64,000 nucleotides of DNA from Demequina sp. NBRC 110053 (GTDB taxonomy: Bacteria; Actinomycetota; Actinomycetes; Actinomycetales; Demequinaceae), in contig NZ_BBRJ01000002.1 of NCBI RefSeq assembly GCF_002090095.1, positions 795,265-859,264 on the forward strand. The letters run 5' to 3'. The notes beneath the pieces are model-generated. The model searched no databases. It saw nothing but the letters and a program-made list of their open reading frames with translations, and was not told the DNA's origin. Both the position numbers and the translations under genes were made by a program. Of the stretch, positions 10,478-18,591 are shown one piece after another (the stretch's first letter is position 1; each line of letters starts with the position of its first letter).

Positions 10478-10786
10478 TCAGCGGAGGCTGTTGCGCAGCC
10501 GCTGCACGGCGGCATCGGCGATGGCGGGTGTGCGGTGGTCGGCGAGAGCGCGGATGACAGAGGCGGGCGTGCGCGGGTTGGCGATGAGCGCGCGCAGCAC
10601 CTCAGGGTCGCGATCGTGACCGAGGGACATCAATGCCGCCACCGGACAGTCGGAGCGTCGAGCGACGGCGGCCCTCACGGAGGGGCGGCGGTCGACGGCG
10701 AGACGCAGCAGATCCTGAGACGCCAGCCCCGCGTCGTGGACGAGCTCGAGCTCCTCCGACACGGGTCCCGCAGGCGACGTGCTCAC
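10478..10786 (-). CDS. Small leucine-rich-repeat-variant (LRV/HEAT-like) protein
   Basis: A 102-residue soluble protein of unknown function. Its repeats read LRLAVDRRPSVRAAVARRSDCP and LRALIANPRTPASVIRALADH, the roughly 24-residue helical LRV pattern with D/N-R-P and VR motifs. The start is GTG with GGAGAG upstream. It is one of three related genes in 10.4-17.0 kb; its repeats resemble those of the next gene upstream. It is a candidate protein-binding scaffold; no catalytic motif is visible. Confidence 0.7.
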   Translation of the reverse strand: MSTSPAGPVSEELELVHDAGLASQDLLRLAVDRRPSVRAAVARRSDCPVAALMSLGHDRDPEVLRALIANPRTPASVIRALADHRTPAIADAAVQRLRNSLR

Positions 10787-10944
10787 TGCGTCACTCTCCT
10801 CTGTCTCGCCTCACGACGGGCCACCGCCCGACCGTGACTCTTACTGTAGGGAATGCTCACAGGACAACGCGGGAGCGTGTGGGGAATTCCATACGGCGCG
10901 TCCACGTGCAGAGCGCGGCCCGCGTCGACGAGCGCCGTCGACTG

Positions 10945-11670
10945 TCAGCCGATGCCCGGCTGGGGGCCCTCGGGCGAGAACTGCACAGGGAGGATGCCTC
11001 CCAAGGTGACCGAGGCGGCCCGCTTGGAGGCAGGAACTGCTCCTTCTCTGCCCCGCCCGACGGCGGGCCGCGGCGCATAGGCGCGCGGCGAGGTGCGCCG
11101 GGATGGAGCATCAGCCGGCGAGGCCTCTCCTGATCTCAGCCCGGCACTGTCGAGAGCCCTGTCGTGCAGCTCCGCCGGCAGTCCGCCGCCTGCGGTGGAC
11201 GGTCCGCGGTCCTGTCGCTCGGCCGCGAGCTCGGCGACGGCGCGCTCGGCGGCGCGCCTGACCTCGGCTCTCCGATGGTCCAGAAGGCGGGCACGAACCG
11301 CATCGGGCGTCGCCCGGTTGTGGGCCACGGCCCTCAGGACGGAGGAGTCGCGATCGGAGGCCAGGTGCTCGAGCACGGCGGCGTTGGCCGCGGGGTTCGC
11401 TCCAACGGCCGCGCGCACGGCAGCGCGAGCGTCGTGGGAGAGGCTCGCGAGCACGGCGAGGGGGCAGTCCTCGCGCCTGCCGAGCACCTCGCGCACGTCG
11501 ACGTCGCGGTGGTGAGCGAGCTGCGCGAACCGGGGCCTCGGAAGCTCCGCGCCGGATGCCTCGTGCCACTCGGGGCTGACCTGGCGACGGCGCACCTGCG
11601 ACGTTCCGAGGCCCGAGCTCGCCATGAAGGCGCGCGACCACGAGCCGTCATCGCGCGCATCGGCCGCCAC
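10945..11670 (-). CDS. LRV/HEAT-like repeat protein with basic disordered C-terminus
   Basis: A 241-residue protein. The middle (about residues 45-150) holds four helical LRV-type repeats, for example VLASLSHDARAAVRAAVGAN and VLRAVAHNRATPDAVRARLL. The last ~85 residues are Arg/Pro/Gly-rich and probably disordered. The GTG start at 11670 has AGGAG four bases upstream; ATG at 11625 is an alternative. Function unknown. It lies just downstream of the SipW peptidase gene on the same strand (180-bp gap), so co-transcription with that operon is possible. Confidence 0.65.
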   Translation of the reverse strand: MAADARDDGSWSRAFMASSGLGTSQVRRRQVSPEWHEASGAELPRPRFAQLAHHRDVDVREVLGRREDCPLAVLASLSHDARAAVRAAVGANPAANAAVLEHLASDRDSSVLRAVAHNRATPDAVRARLLDHRRAEVRRAAERAVAELAAERQDRGPSTAGGGLPAELHDRALDSAGLRSGEASPADAPSRRTSPRAYAPRPAVGRGREGAVPASKRAASVTLGGILPVQFSPEGPQPGIG

Positions 11671-11850
11671 GTCGCTCCTGTTCCTCGCCGTCCACCGTCA
11701 ACCAGCGCCGTACCAGCGCTGTGAGTCTCAGCGACGCTACGAGACGCACCTGACGAGGAGGCGACGCCACGGTGGCCGGCCGGTGAATGTCGCACGAACA
11801 TTCCGGGCACCTTTCGTCAGGCGCGACGTCAAGGGAGCAGCGTGCGCCGG

Positions 11851-12459
11851 TCAGGCCCCGGCGGAGGCCCCCGTGCCGGCAGAGCTGGGCGCGCGCTCTC
11901 GGCGACGCTGCACGACCGCGCTGACCACCTGGTAGCCGGCGTAGAGGAACAGCACGCCCGCCACGATCGGGATGATGACGGCGCGCATGTCCCCGTTCAC
12001 CACGTTGTTGACCCAGCCGATCCACGGAACGGAGTACCAGACCTCTCCGCGGAGCTGGACCTCCATCACCGGCTCCTCGTCCGGCACGCCGTTGGCATCC
12101 CCCTTGGTGACGAACCGCGGCTCCTCGCCGGGCACGCTCGGCTGGATGATCTCGACCACGCGGTGCGTCACGACCTCGGCCTTGCCCGACTCGAGCTGAT
12201 ACGTGATGACGGAGCCGATGCGAACGTCGTCGGGCTCCACGGGCCGCACGATCACAAGGGTGCCCGCCGGATAGCTCGGCTCCATCGAGCTGGTGATGAT
12301 CGTGTACGGCGTGCTGCCGGTCACCGCCGGCAGGAGCACGACCAGGACCGCGACCAGCGACACGAGAGCCAACAGCCCCCAGCTGAGGCCAAGGCCGATG
12401 TAGCCCAGGAGGCCACGCTCCTTGGACTCGGTGTCCTCGCGTGCATCGATGTCGGTCAT
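11851..12459 (-). CDS. SipW-type (ER/archaeal-like) signal peptidase I
   Basis: Membrane serine protease that cleaves the unusual signal peptides of TasA/camelysin-like exported proteins. The 202-residue product has an N-terminal membrane helix (about 23-47) and the catalytic Ser58 in SSMEPSYPAG. His99 (VVTHRVV) replaces the Lys of ordinary bacterial signal peptidase I. There is also a GDAN motif (120-123) and a second membrane helix near 165-185. That Ser/His pattern defines the SipW/ER class. ATG at 12459 is chosen because it overlaps the stop of the previous gene as ATGA. It is last in an operon whose upstream products carry SipW-type signals, which are its likely substrates. Confidence 0.88.
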   Translation of the reverse strand: MTDIDAREDTESKERGLLGYIGLGLSWGLLALVSLVAVLVVLLPAVTGSTPYTIITSSMEPSYPAGTLVIVRPVEPDDVRIGSVITYQLESGKAEVVTHRVVEIIQPSVPGEEPRFVTKGDANGVPDEEPVMEVQLRGEVWYSVPWIGWVNNVVNGDMRAVIIPIVAGVLFLYAGYQVVSAVVQRRRERAPSSAGTGASAGA

Positions 12460-13412
12460 GATCGTCCTCCCGCGTCGCCGCGACGCCGCAGCACCCACCA
12501 CGCCGCCACGCCACCCAGCACCAGTTCGATCATCCACGCGATGACGAACCACTCCTGGTAGAACCTCTCCGTGTTGAACTCGAGCGACGCGCCCGCGGGC
12601 TCCTCGTGAGTGTCTGGGGCCGGGTCCGCCGTCGGCTCGGGGGTCGGCTCGGCCGTGGGCTCCGCCGTGGGCTCGACGGACGGCGACGGCGTGGGATCGG
12701 GCCCGCCGACGGCGAAGCCGGGCACGACGACGACGCCGGGCGACGGGCGTCCCGCTCCGCCCGAGCCCGTGCCGTCCGACCCGTCCGAGCCGGGGCCGTC
12801 GGGGCGATCCGGTCCATCGGGCGTGGGCCGGGGGTCGACGGGCGTCGGCCCCTCACCTGGCTGCTCCCCTGGCGGGGTTGGAGTTGAACAACCGTCGGGC
12901 GCGGCGACATCGTCACTGGTCAGGGTGAGGACGATGGCGAAGTTTGCTGCCTCACCCTGTGCGGTCGTGCCGTCCACGTCCGCCATTGCGAGGTCGACAT
13001 CGACGCGCAGCGATCCGCCGTCGGGCACGGCCGCGCCGCTCACGAGCGACGTGCAGCTGCCCACATCTGCGAGCGTGACCGGAGCGCCTTGGCTGGTGCC
13101 GGCGCTCGCGCCGACGGTGAGCGCCTCCACCAGGGCGGCGGCCCCCGTCACGTCAGCGATGGCGACCGCCAGGTTCGCGTCGCTGCCCCCCTCATTGCGG
13201 ACCCAGAACGGCCGATCGATGGCAGCTCCGGGGACGACCACGACGCCGTCGAACAGCCCGCCCGGGTACTGAGCCGCGTAGCTCGATCCATCGGGCGAGA
13301 TCGCGATGCTCTCCCCTGCGGCGTGCGCCGCGGGAGCCGCCGCGGACGCGGCGGTGGCTGCGAGCGCGACCGCCCACGCCACGCGCACACAGCGCGATCC
13401 GGAGGGGGCCAT
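12456..13412 (-). CDS. Exported Pro-rich protein with C-terminal membrane anchor (fibre operon)
   Basis: A 318-residue protein. It has an N-terminal signal peptide (ending about AAHAAG), then a beta-rich domain of about 140 residues (GVVVVPGAAIDRPFWVRNEG resembles the camelysin/TasA fold opening). A long Pro/Gly/Asp/Thr-rich linker with PTAEPTAEP-type repeats follows, and one C-terminal membrane helix (about 284-308) ending RRRGDAGGRS. This layout suits a cell-surface anchor or terminal subunit that spans the wall. It is translationally coupled on both sides: the start overlaps the lectin gene stop by one base and its stop overlaps the SipW start. No named family recognised. Confidence 0.7.
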   Translation of the reverse strand: MAPSGSRCVRVAWAVALAATAASAAAPAAHAAGESIAISPDGSSYAAQYPGGLFDGVVVVPGAAIDRPFWVRNEGGSDANLAVAIADVTGAAALVEALTVGASAGTSQGAPVTLADVGSCTSLVSGAAVPDGGSLRVDVDLAMADVDGTTAQGEAANFAIVLTLTSDDVAAPDGCSTPTPPGEQPGEGPTPVDPRPTPDGPDRPDGPGSDGSDGTGSGGAGRPSPGVVVVPGFAVGGPDPTPSPSVEPTAEPTAEPTPEPTADPAPDTHEEPAGASLEFNTERFYQEWFVIAWMIELVLGGVAAWWVLRRRGDAGGRS

Positions 13413-14809
13413 CAGCCCATCCCCGACAGGGAGCAGCCGTAGGAGTGCGAGATGAAGATGATCCCGGACCGGGTCCGGCTCGCCTCTCCGATGGCGACTC
13501 TGGTGCCCGCGTCACCGCCTGGACCGACCTCGTAGAGCTCGAGCGTCCATGACGCGCTCGCCCCGGTGGACGTCGCGATGTCGATCGTGAGGGAGCCAGA
13601 ACCGTTCGCCGTGTTGGCGACGACGGCGCCGTTGAGGCGCGCCTCGTAGCGCATGTTGGGCGTAGCCGCGTTCGTGGTGATGCGGTAGTTGCCCGACACG
13701 ACCGAGCACTGCACCGTCGATGGTGCGCCGCCTGTTCCTGAGAACAGGTTGCGCACCACCAGGAAGGACTGATCGGCACCGCCATCGCAGTTCTCCATGG
13801 TCGCATGGACATCAGTGGCCGGCCGCGTGATGCACTGGCCTGTCGACTCGTTGACGATCTGGTAGGCCGCGCGCACGCTCGACGCGCCCGTGTTGGTGCG
13901 CTGCAAGGTCCACCGCTGGTTCTGCGCATTCGACGCGGCGTTCATCGTGATGCCGGTGCCGGTCTGCTGCATGAGCAGGCCGTTGCTCTGGTTGGTCCGG
14001 ATGGTGTAGTAGCCCCCGCCGGTCGACGTGAACTGCCAGGACTGGTTGGTCACACCGGTGGTCTTGCAGGGCCAACCACCCACATTGGACTGGCCGGAGA
14101 AGTGGTCGAGGCAGTGCGCCGTGGAGCCGCCCTGCCAACCGTGGATGAACGCCCAGACCGAGGCGCCCGTCGTGGGCGTGTGCAGCGGGAACAGGAACTG
14201 CGAGGCCTGTGTCGCTGTGGCGTTCGCGGCACCCGTGTAGGTGCCCAGGCTGATCCTCGCGTCCACGCGCGGAGTGAAGGTCACGGAGCCATTCGCGGGC
14301 CAGTTCTCGGTGGTGCGCGTCGCAGTCGTGCGCACGCAGTACGTGCGCGACTCCCCCGCTGCGAAGCCGTCGCCCGAGACCGTGGTGAAGCTGGCTGCGT
14401 TGGCCCAGGTGGTGCCCGAGGGCACGAGCGATGGCCCCGGCGTCGCGGCAGCCGTGCAGGGGTTGCCTGCCGTGGATCGCCACACGACATAGCCGAAGTT
14501 GCCACGGTACGTGTTGCCGTTCGTCGCGCTCAGGTCGAGGGTCACCGCGGCGCGCTGCGTGCTCGAGGTGGTCGTGTTGTTGGTGACCGTGAAGCTGCCG
14601 GTGCGAGCGAGAGCCTCGTTGGCCAGCGTCGCGCTCAGCGAGCCGAAGTTCGCGGTGGTGACCGTCAGGTTCGCGGTCGACGCGGGCGCTGTCACGCTGG
14701 CCTGGGTCGTCCAGTAGGCCCAGCCGGCAGTCGTGCCAGCAAGCACGGCGAAGGTGGCCAGCCCCGCGATCAGCGCGAGGCGGCGACGGCCGTGGTGGGC
14801 GCGAGTCAT
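13412..14809 (-). CDS. SipW-dependent exported protein with ricin-B lectin domain
   Basis: A 465-residue secreted protein. Residues 9-33 are a hydrophobic signal followed by WAYWTTQ, the AYW-type processing region of SipW substrates. Residues 40-195 are a beta-rich TasA-like domain. About 228-355 is a ricin-type beta-trefoil with the QxW signatures NQSWQF and NQRWTL and a degenerate third copy DQSFLV. The C-terminal ~100 residues are another beta-rich domain. Ricin-B lectins bind galactose- or xylose-type glycans, so a carbohydrate adhesin is inferred. ATG at 14809 overlaps the previous stop (ATGA). Confidence 0.82.
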   Translation of the reverse strand: MTRAHHGRRRLALIAGLATFAVLAGTTAGWAYWTTQASVTAPASTANLTVTTANFGSLSATLANEALARTGSFTVTNNTTTSSTQRAAVTLDLSATNGNTYRGNFGYVVWRSTAGNPCTAAATPGPSLVPSGTTWANAASFTTVSGDGFAAGESRTYCVRTTATRTTENWPANGSVTFTPRVDARISLGTYTGAANATATQASQFLFPLHTPTTGASVWAFIHGWQGGSTAHCLDHFSGQSNVGGWPCKTTGVTNQSWQFTSTGGGYYTIRTNQSNGLLMQQTGTGITMNAASNAQNQRWTLQRTNTGASSVRAAYQIVNESTGQCITRPATDVHATMENCDGGADQSFLVVRNLFSGTGGAPSTVQCSVVSGNYRITTNAATPNMRYEARLNGAVVANTANGSGSLTIDIATSTGASASWTLELYEVGPGGDAGTRVAIGEASRTRSGIIFISHSYGCSLSGMG

Positions 14810-15393
14810 GGCGCCACCTGGATGCCGTCGAGGGTCACGGCATAGGTAGCCGCGGTCCCCTCGGTCGTCGACGGCGCTGACGTGGGGAGGACCAGTTGGA
14901 GGCACACGGTCGCGGTGGCGCCGGGCTGCAGCGCCGTGACGACCGTGCTCGAGGTGGTGCCGAGCGCCGCTCCCGGGAGGGTGGTGGTCGGGCAGGTGCC
15001 AGCGGCGAGCCGCACGTCCCAGGCGCGGGTCGCATCGAGCCTGGCGCTCACACGGAGCGGGACCACGCCGGTGTTGTGCAGGACCAGCTGGCGGCTGGCC
15101 ACGTCGCCGGGAAGCATGTTCTGAAACACGCTCGCGGGGATCGAGACGGATCCGGCCGGCGCGCCTCCTCCCTGGGAGACCAGCAGTCGAGCGGATCCGG
15201 AGCTCACGGTGCCGCTGTCACCCATCGGGGTGGCGGCATTGAGGTAGGCGTAGCTCCCGCCGGCCGCGAGCACCGCGCCGGAGATCCCGACCGCGAGCGC
15301 CACCGCGGTCGCCAGCACTCCGCGGGCGCGGGGCGCGCGCCGGCGGTTGCCTGCGACCGGGTTCTGCCGGTCGGAAGGGAGTTGAGAGGCCAT
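14806..15393 (-). CDS. TasA/camelysin-like exported protein
   Basis: A 195-residue protein with a basic N-terminus, a hydrophobic segment (about 24-45) and GGSYAYLNA, a variant of the AYW processing site. The mature part is beta-rich, with SIPASVFQNMLPGDVASRQLVLHN resembling the camelysin opening (pGD..r.i.l.N). This suggests a minor fibre subunit or assembly factor. The ATG has GGAG eight bases upstream. It is separated from the major subunit gene by 163 bp holding a strong hairpin, and overlaps the downstream lectin gene by four bases. Confidence 0.75.
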   Translation of the reverse strand: MASQLPSDRQNPVAGNRRRAPRARGVLATAVALAVGISGAVLAAGGSYAYLNAATPMGDSGTVSSGSARLLVSQGGGAPAGSVSIPASVFQNMLPGDVASRQLVLHNTGVVPLRVSARLDATRAWDVRLAAGTCPTTTLPGAALGTTSSTVVTALQPGATATVCLQLVLPTSAPSTTEGTAATYAVTLDGIQVAP

Positions 15394-15505
15394 CGTCTAC
15401 TCCAAGGGGGGCCGCACGGGGTGCGGCGGACATCATGGTGTGCGGTGCATCGCCACAGCGGCGCGCGTGACGCGCGGCGCTGAGCTGCGCAGAGGGCTCC
15501 CTTGC

Positions 15506-15537
15506 CATGGGGTCTCGCGCGGTCGCGAGACCCCATG
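15506..15537 (-). terminator. Perfect 14-bp stem hairpin between major subunit and downstream fibre genes
   Basis: CATGGGGTCTCGCG and its exact reverse complement flank a 4-nt loop (CGGT), 20 bp after the major subunit stop. There is no U-tract, so it may be a leaky terminator or an mRNA 3'-end stabiliser that lets the first gene be expressed above the rest. Confidence 0.6.
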
Positions 15538-15556
15538 CGGGGAACTCGAGCGGGTG

Positions 15557-16174
15557 CTACGGGGCGATGACCTGCGTGACCGTCAGAGCACCGTCGGCCA
15601 CGAGGTCGACCGCGCCCAGCTGGGCGGCGTTGTCGGTGGCCGGGGAGCTGGCGCCACCGAAGGGCCAGTCGATGGTCCACGTGACCGTGATCGTGGCGGG
15701 CGCACCGGCGTTGTCGGTGACCTCGTAGACACCCGAGGTGCCGATCTCCGAGATGCTGGCGCCCTCCACGACCGTGACGTCGATGTCGCCGTCGGCGAGG
15801 ATCGCCTCAAGCGCGGTGTCCTCGGTGTCGCTGGAGGCTGCGTCGACGGCAGCGTCGGCAGGCTCGATCTCGAAGGCGAGGTCGTCACCGGTCGCGGTGA
15901 CCTCGAAGGTGTCCGTGTAGATGAGCGTGTTGCCCGGGACGATCTGCACGCCGGTCAGGTCGGTGAGCGCCTGGTCGCCGGTGCCGTTGAACTGCTTGAC
16001 CCAGCCGTCGCTGGCCCCGTTGATCGGTGCGATCGAGAGCTGACCGGCGTTGACGGTGGTGCCGTCAGCGCCGAGCTCCTCGGTGTCGTTCCAGTAGGCG
16101 AGCGACGCAGCGCCGCCCATGAGCAGGATGACGCCGGATCCGGTTGCGATCGACGCCTTGGTGAGCTTGTTCAT
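15557..16174 (-). CDS. Alternate-type (SipW) signal peptide protein, probable major fibre subunit
   Basis: A 205-residue exported protein. Its N-terminus (MNKLTKAS, hydrophobic VILLMGGAAS, then LAYWND) is the actinobacterial alternate signal cleaved by SipW-type peptidases, as in TasA and related alternate-signal families. The mature protein is acidic, Thr/Ala-rich and beta-rich (GQLSIAPINGASDGWV), without Cys, fitting a self-assembling fibre protein. ATG at 16174 has GAGGGAACC upstream; earlier in-frame starts lack the signal. First gene of the operon and followed by a strong hairpin, both consistent with high expression. Confidence 0.85.
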   Translation of the reverse strand: MNKLTKASIATGSGVILLMGGAASLAYWNDTEELGADGTTVNAGQLSIAPINGASDGWVKQFNGTGDQALTDLTGVQIVPGNTLIYTDTFEVTATGDDLAFEIEPADAAVDAASSDTEDTALEAILADGDIDVTVVEGASISEIGTSGVYEVTDNAGAPATITVTWTIDWPFGGASSPATDNAAQLGAVDLVADGALTVTQVIAP

Positions 16175-16211
16175 GCGGGTTCCCTCGATTGCCATCGTTG
16201 GCCGAAGCCAG

Positions 16212-16241
16212 TGTGAAGTGTTCCTCAGCGGTCGCTTCACA
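16212..16241. repeat. Inverted repeat TGTGAAG-N16-CTTCACA in fibre-operon leader
   Basis: A 7-bp perfect inverted repeat (16212-16218 and 16235-16241) about 40 bp upstream of the major subunit start. It could be an operator or an RNA hairpin near the ribosome-binding site. Confidence 0.4.
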
Positions 16242-16304
16242 GAGCCTGCGGTGACCACCGAACGGCTAGCAGGGCGTTTGCGACTCACTGCCAACCGTTC
16301 GCCG

Positions 16305-16332
16305 ACATTACGGCATCGGATTGGTTGTCGAA
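16305..16332 (-). promoter_or_regulatory. Candidate promoter of the SipW fibre operon
   Basis: TTCGAC (16332-16327), 16-bp spacer, TAATGT (16310-16305) on the minus strand, about 130 bp upstream of the major subunit ATG. The -35 match is weak, so this is tentative. Confidence 0.35.
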
Positions 16333-16465
16333 ACCCTTCGAGCTGTCGGGTACGTCACACGTGCGAGGCGCGGGGCCGCATCTCCCGCACGGCGAGCGCC
16401 TCGCGGTGTGAGGCAGTTCACACGGAGATGGAGGTCTCCCAAGCCGTCTCACGCGTCGTCGAGCG

Positions 16466-17002
16466 TCACGCCTCCTCGGCTGGACGGTAGCCACGGACCG
16501 GCGCAGTGCGGACGGGACGCGCGGGCGGCTCCTCATACAGGTGGACCACGTCCGCGTAGGTGACGCGCTCGCGGAGCTCCGGAACGCCGTGGTCGCGCCC
16601 ATGGTCGGGGGCCTCCAGCGCCGCGTCGAGCCGCCTCACGGCACGCGCCCGCACCTCGTCCTTGCGGTGGAAGGCGAGCCGTTCGGCGATGGCGTGGTCG
16701 AGCACGGGGTTGTCGAGCAGCGCGTGGAGCACAGCGACGTGGCGATCACCCGCCAGATGCTCGAGGATCGACGCGGTGGCTGACTCGTTGCCGGCCATCG
16801 CGGCCCGCACATCGACGTTCTTGTCGTGGGCGAGCGCGACCATCGTGCCGAGCGGCAGGTCGGTGCGGCGCGCGATGTGCTCGCGCACGAGCGCGTTCTT
16901 CCCAGCGGCGAGAGCCTGGATCTGACTCCGCCCGAGGTCCTGGCGCTGGGCGAGCTCGACGTCCTCGCTTGCGCCGTCCGCGTAGGTGAATCCCCGTGCC
17001 AT
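16466..17002 (-). CDS. LRV/HEAT-like repeat protein
   Basis: A 178-residue soluble protein with about four LRV-type helical repeats between residues 25 and 130, for example MVALAHDKNVDVRAAMAGNESA and VLHALLDNPVLDHAIAERLAFH. A basic C-terminal tail follows, with tyrosines (VTYADVVHLYEEPP). The start is ATG at 17002 with GGAG six bases upstream; an ATG 12 codons earlier has no such site. It precedes the fibre operon on the same strand, with a 291-bp gap. It is a paralogue of the two LRV genes beyond the operon. Function unknown. Confidence 0.68.
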   Translation of the reverse strand: MARGFTYADGASEDVELAQRQDLGRSQIQALAAGKNALVREHIARRTDLPLGTMVALAHDKNVDVRAAMAGNESATASILEHLAGDRHVAVLHALLDNPVLDHAIAERLAFHRKDEVRARAVRRLDAALEAPDHGRDHGVPELRERVTYADVVHLYEEPPARPVRTAPVRGYRPAEEA

Positions 17003-17211
17003 GTCGACTCCATCCCGCCGAGGCCACGGTCCGCGCATCGGACCGGGCCCGCACTCGTGACGCTACGCCCGAGCCGTTGCAGCCGCATGGCTCCCGGGTA
17101 ACTGCGACGTAACGCGCTGTCGGATTCGTCACACGGGAGGGAGCTGGCGACGCTGCGCGGCGCCGACCGGCGTCACCGCTGGCAGCGGTCCGTTCTCAGT
17201 TCTGAGCGAGG

Positions 17212-18021
17212 CTACGGCGCCATGGGAGCGATGCCGTGAGGGGCCAGGCCCGCCGCGCCGCCATCGGCGGCCGTGAGCACCCAGATGCCATCGTCGTGCA
17301 CGGCGATCGAGTGCTCCCAGTGCGCGCTCCGCGAACCGTCAGCCGACACGACCGTCCAGTCGTCCTCGAGAATGCGCGACTCGGACGTGCCCAGCACGAG
17401 CATCGGCTCGATGGCGACGCACAGACCAGGCCGAACCTTGGGGTGCCGCCCGCGGGTGCGGTAGTTCATGACGTCGGGCGACTGGTGCATCTCCGTGCCG
17501 ATGCCGTGGCCCACGAATCCGATCAAGGGGTGCAGGGCCGCCGCGTCGCCTGCGTCCTCGATGGCAGCGGAGACCTCGTCGAGCCTGCGCGCCGTCGCGA
17601 GGGCGGCGATGCCTGCCCACAGGGCCTTGCGTGTGCCGTCGACGAGCCGCTCATCGGCTGCGGTGAGCGCCTCTCCCACGATGAAGGTGACCGCCGAGTC
17701 GCCGTGCCATCCGTCCACGATCGCGCCGCAGTCGACGGACACGACATCACCTGCGGCGAGGACCCGCTCCCCGGGGATCCCGTGGACCACCTCCTCGTTG
17801 ACAGAGACGCAGGTGGTCGCCGGGAAGCCGTGATAGCCCAGGAAGTTGGAGGTGGCGCCAGCCTGCGCGATCACCGCCGCTGCCGCGGCGTCCACGTCGC
17901 GCGTGGTGGCGCCCACGACGGCGGCCTCGCGAGCAGCGGCGAGGGCGCGTTCGACCACCACGCCCGCGCGGGCCATGACCCGCATCTGCTCCCGGGTCTT
18001 GAGCTGGATGCGCGAGGACAC
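17212..18021 (-). CDS. map: Type I methionine aminopeptidase
   Basis: Removes the initiator Met from nascent proteins. All pita-bread metal ligands are present in the 269-residue product: Asp97, Asp108, His172 (GHGIG), Glu205 (IEPM) and Glu236 (WEHS). The substrate His80 (VVHGIPG) is also present. There is no N-terminal zinc-finger extension. The GTG start lies three bases after the adk stop, giving the operon order secY-adk-map. The 209-bp gap downstream holds nothing I recognise. Confidence 0.97.
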   Translation of the reverse strand: MSSRIQLKTREQMRVMARAGVVVERALAAAREAAVVGATTRDVDAAAAAVIAQAGATSNFLGYHGFPATTCVSVNEEVVHGIPGERVLAAGDVVSVDCGAIVDGWHGDSAVTFIVGEALTAADERLVDGTRKALWAGIAALATARRLDEVSAAIEDAGDAAALHPLIGFVGHGIGTEMHQSPDVMNYRTRGRHPKVRPGLCVAIEPMLVLGTSESRILEDDWTVVSADGSRSAHWEHSIAVHDDGIWVLTAADGGAAGLAPHGIAPMAP

Positions 18022-18024
18022 GCC

Positions 18025-18591
18025 TCAGTGCGCCTCGGCGGCCGCGACGATCCGCTCGGTGACGTCCTCGATCTCGCCCATGCCGTCGATCTGCACCAGC
18101 AGTCCGCGCCCCTCGTAGTAGGCGCTCACGGGAGCCGTCTGCTTCGCGTAGACCTCGAGACGCTTGCGGATCACCGGCTCGGAGTCGTCGGCGCGACCCT
18201 CGATCTCGGCGCGCTTGAGCAGCCGAGCGGTCACGGCATCCGCATCCGCGGTGATCTCGATGGCGACGTCGAGCTCGACGTTCAGGTCAGCGAGCATGCC
18301 CTCGAGCTCGACGGCCTGGTCGGGGTTGCGCGGGTAGCCATCCAGCAGGAAGCCGTCGCCGAGGTCATCCTGGCTCAGGCGGTCGCGGACCATCGCGTTG
18401 GTGATCTCGTCGGGCACCAACGCGCCCGCGTTCATGTACTCCTGGGCCTTCCGACCGAGATCCGTCTTGCCCTCCACGTTCGTGCGGAAGATGTCCCCGG
18501 TCGAGATCGCGGGGATGCCCCAGCGCTCGGCGAGCCTGGCAGCCTGCGTGCCCTTGCCCGCTCCGGGAGGACCGAGGAGAACGGTGCGCAT
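18025..18591 (-). CDS. adk: Adenylate kinase (short form)
   Basis: Interconverts ATP plus AMP with 2 ADP. The P-loop is GPPGAGKGT at residues 7-15, the AMP-site motif is GFLLDGYPRN, and the 188-residue length reflects the short LID without the zinc-type insertion, usual in actinobacteria. The ATG overlaps the secY stop (TAATG). Confidence 0.97.
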   Translation of the reverse strand: MRTVLLGPPGAGKGTQAARLAERWGIPAISTGDIFRTNVEGKTDLGRKAQEYMNAGALVPDEITNAMVRDRLSQDDLGDGFLLDGYPRNPDQAVELEGMLADLNVELDVAIEITADADAVTARLLKRAEIEGRADDSEPVIRKRLEVYAKQTAPVSAYYEGRGLLVQIDGMGEIEDVTERIVAAAEAH

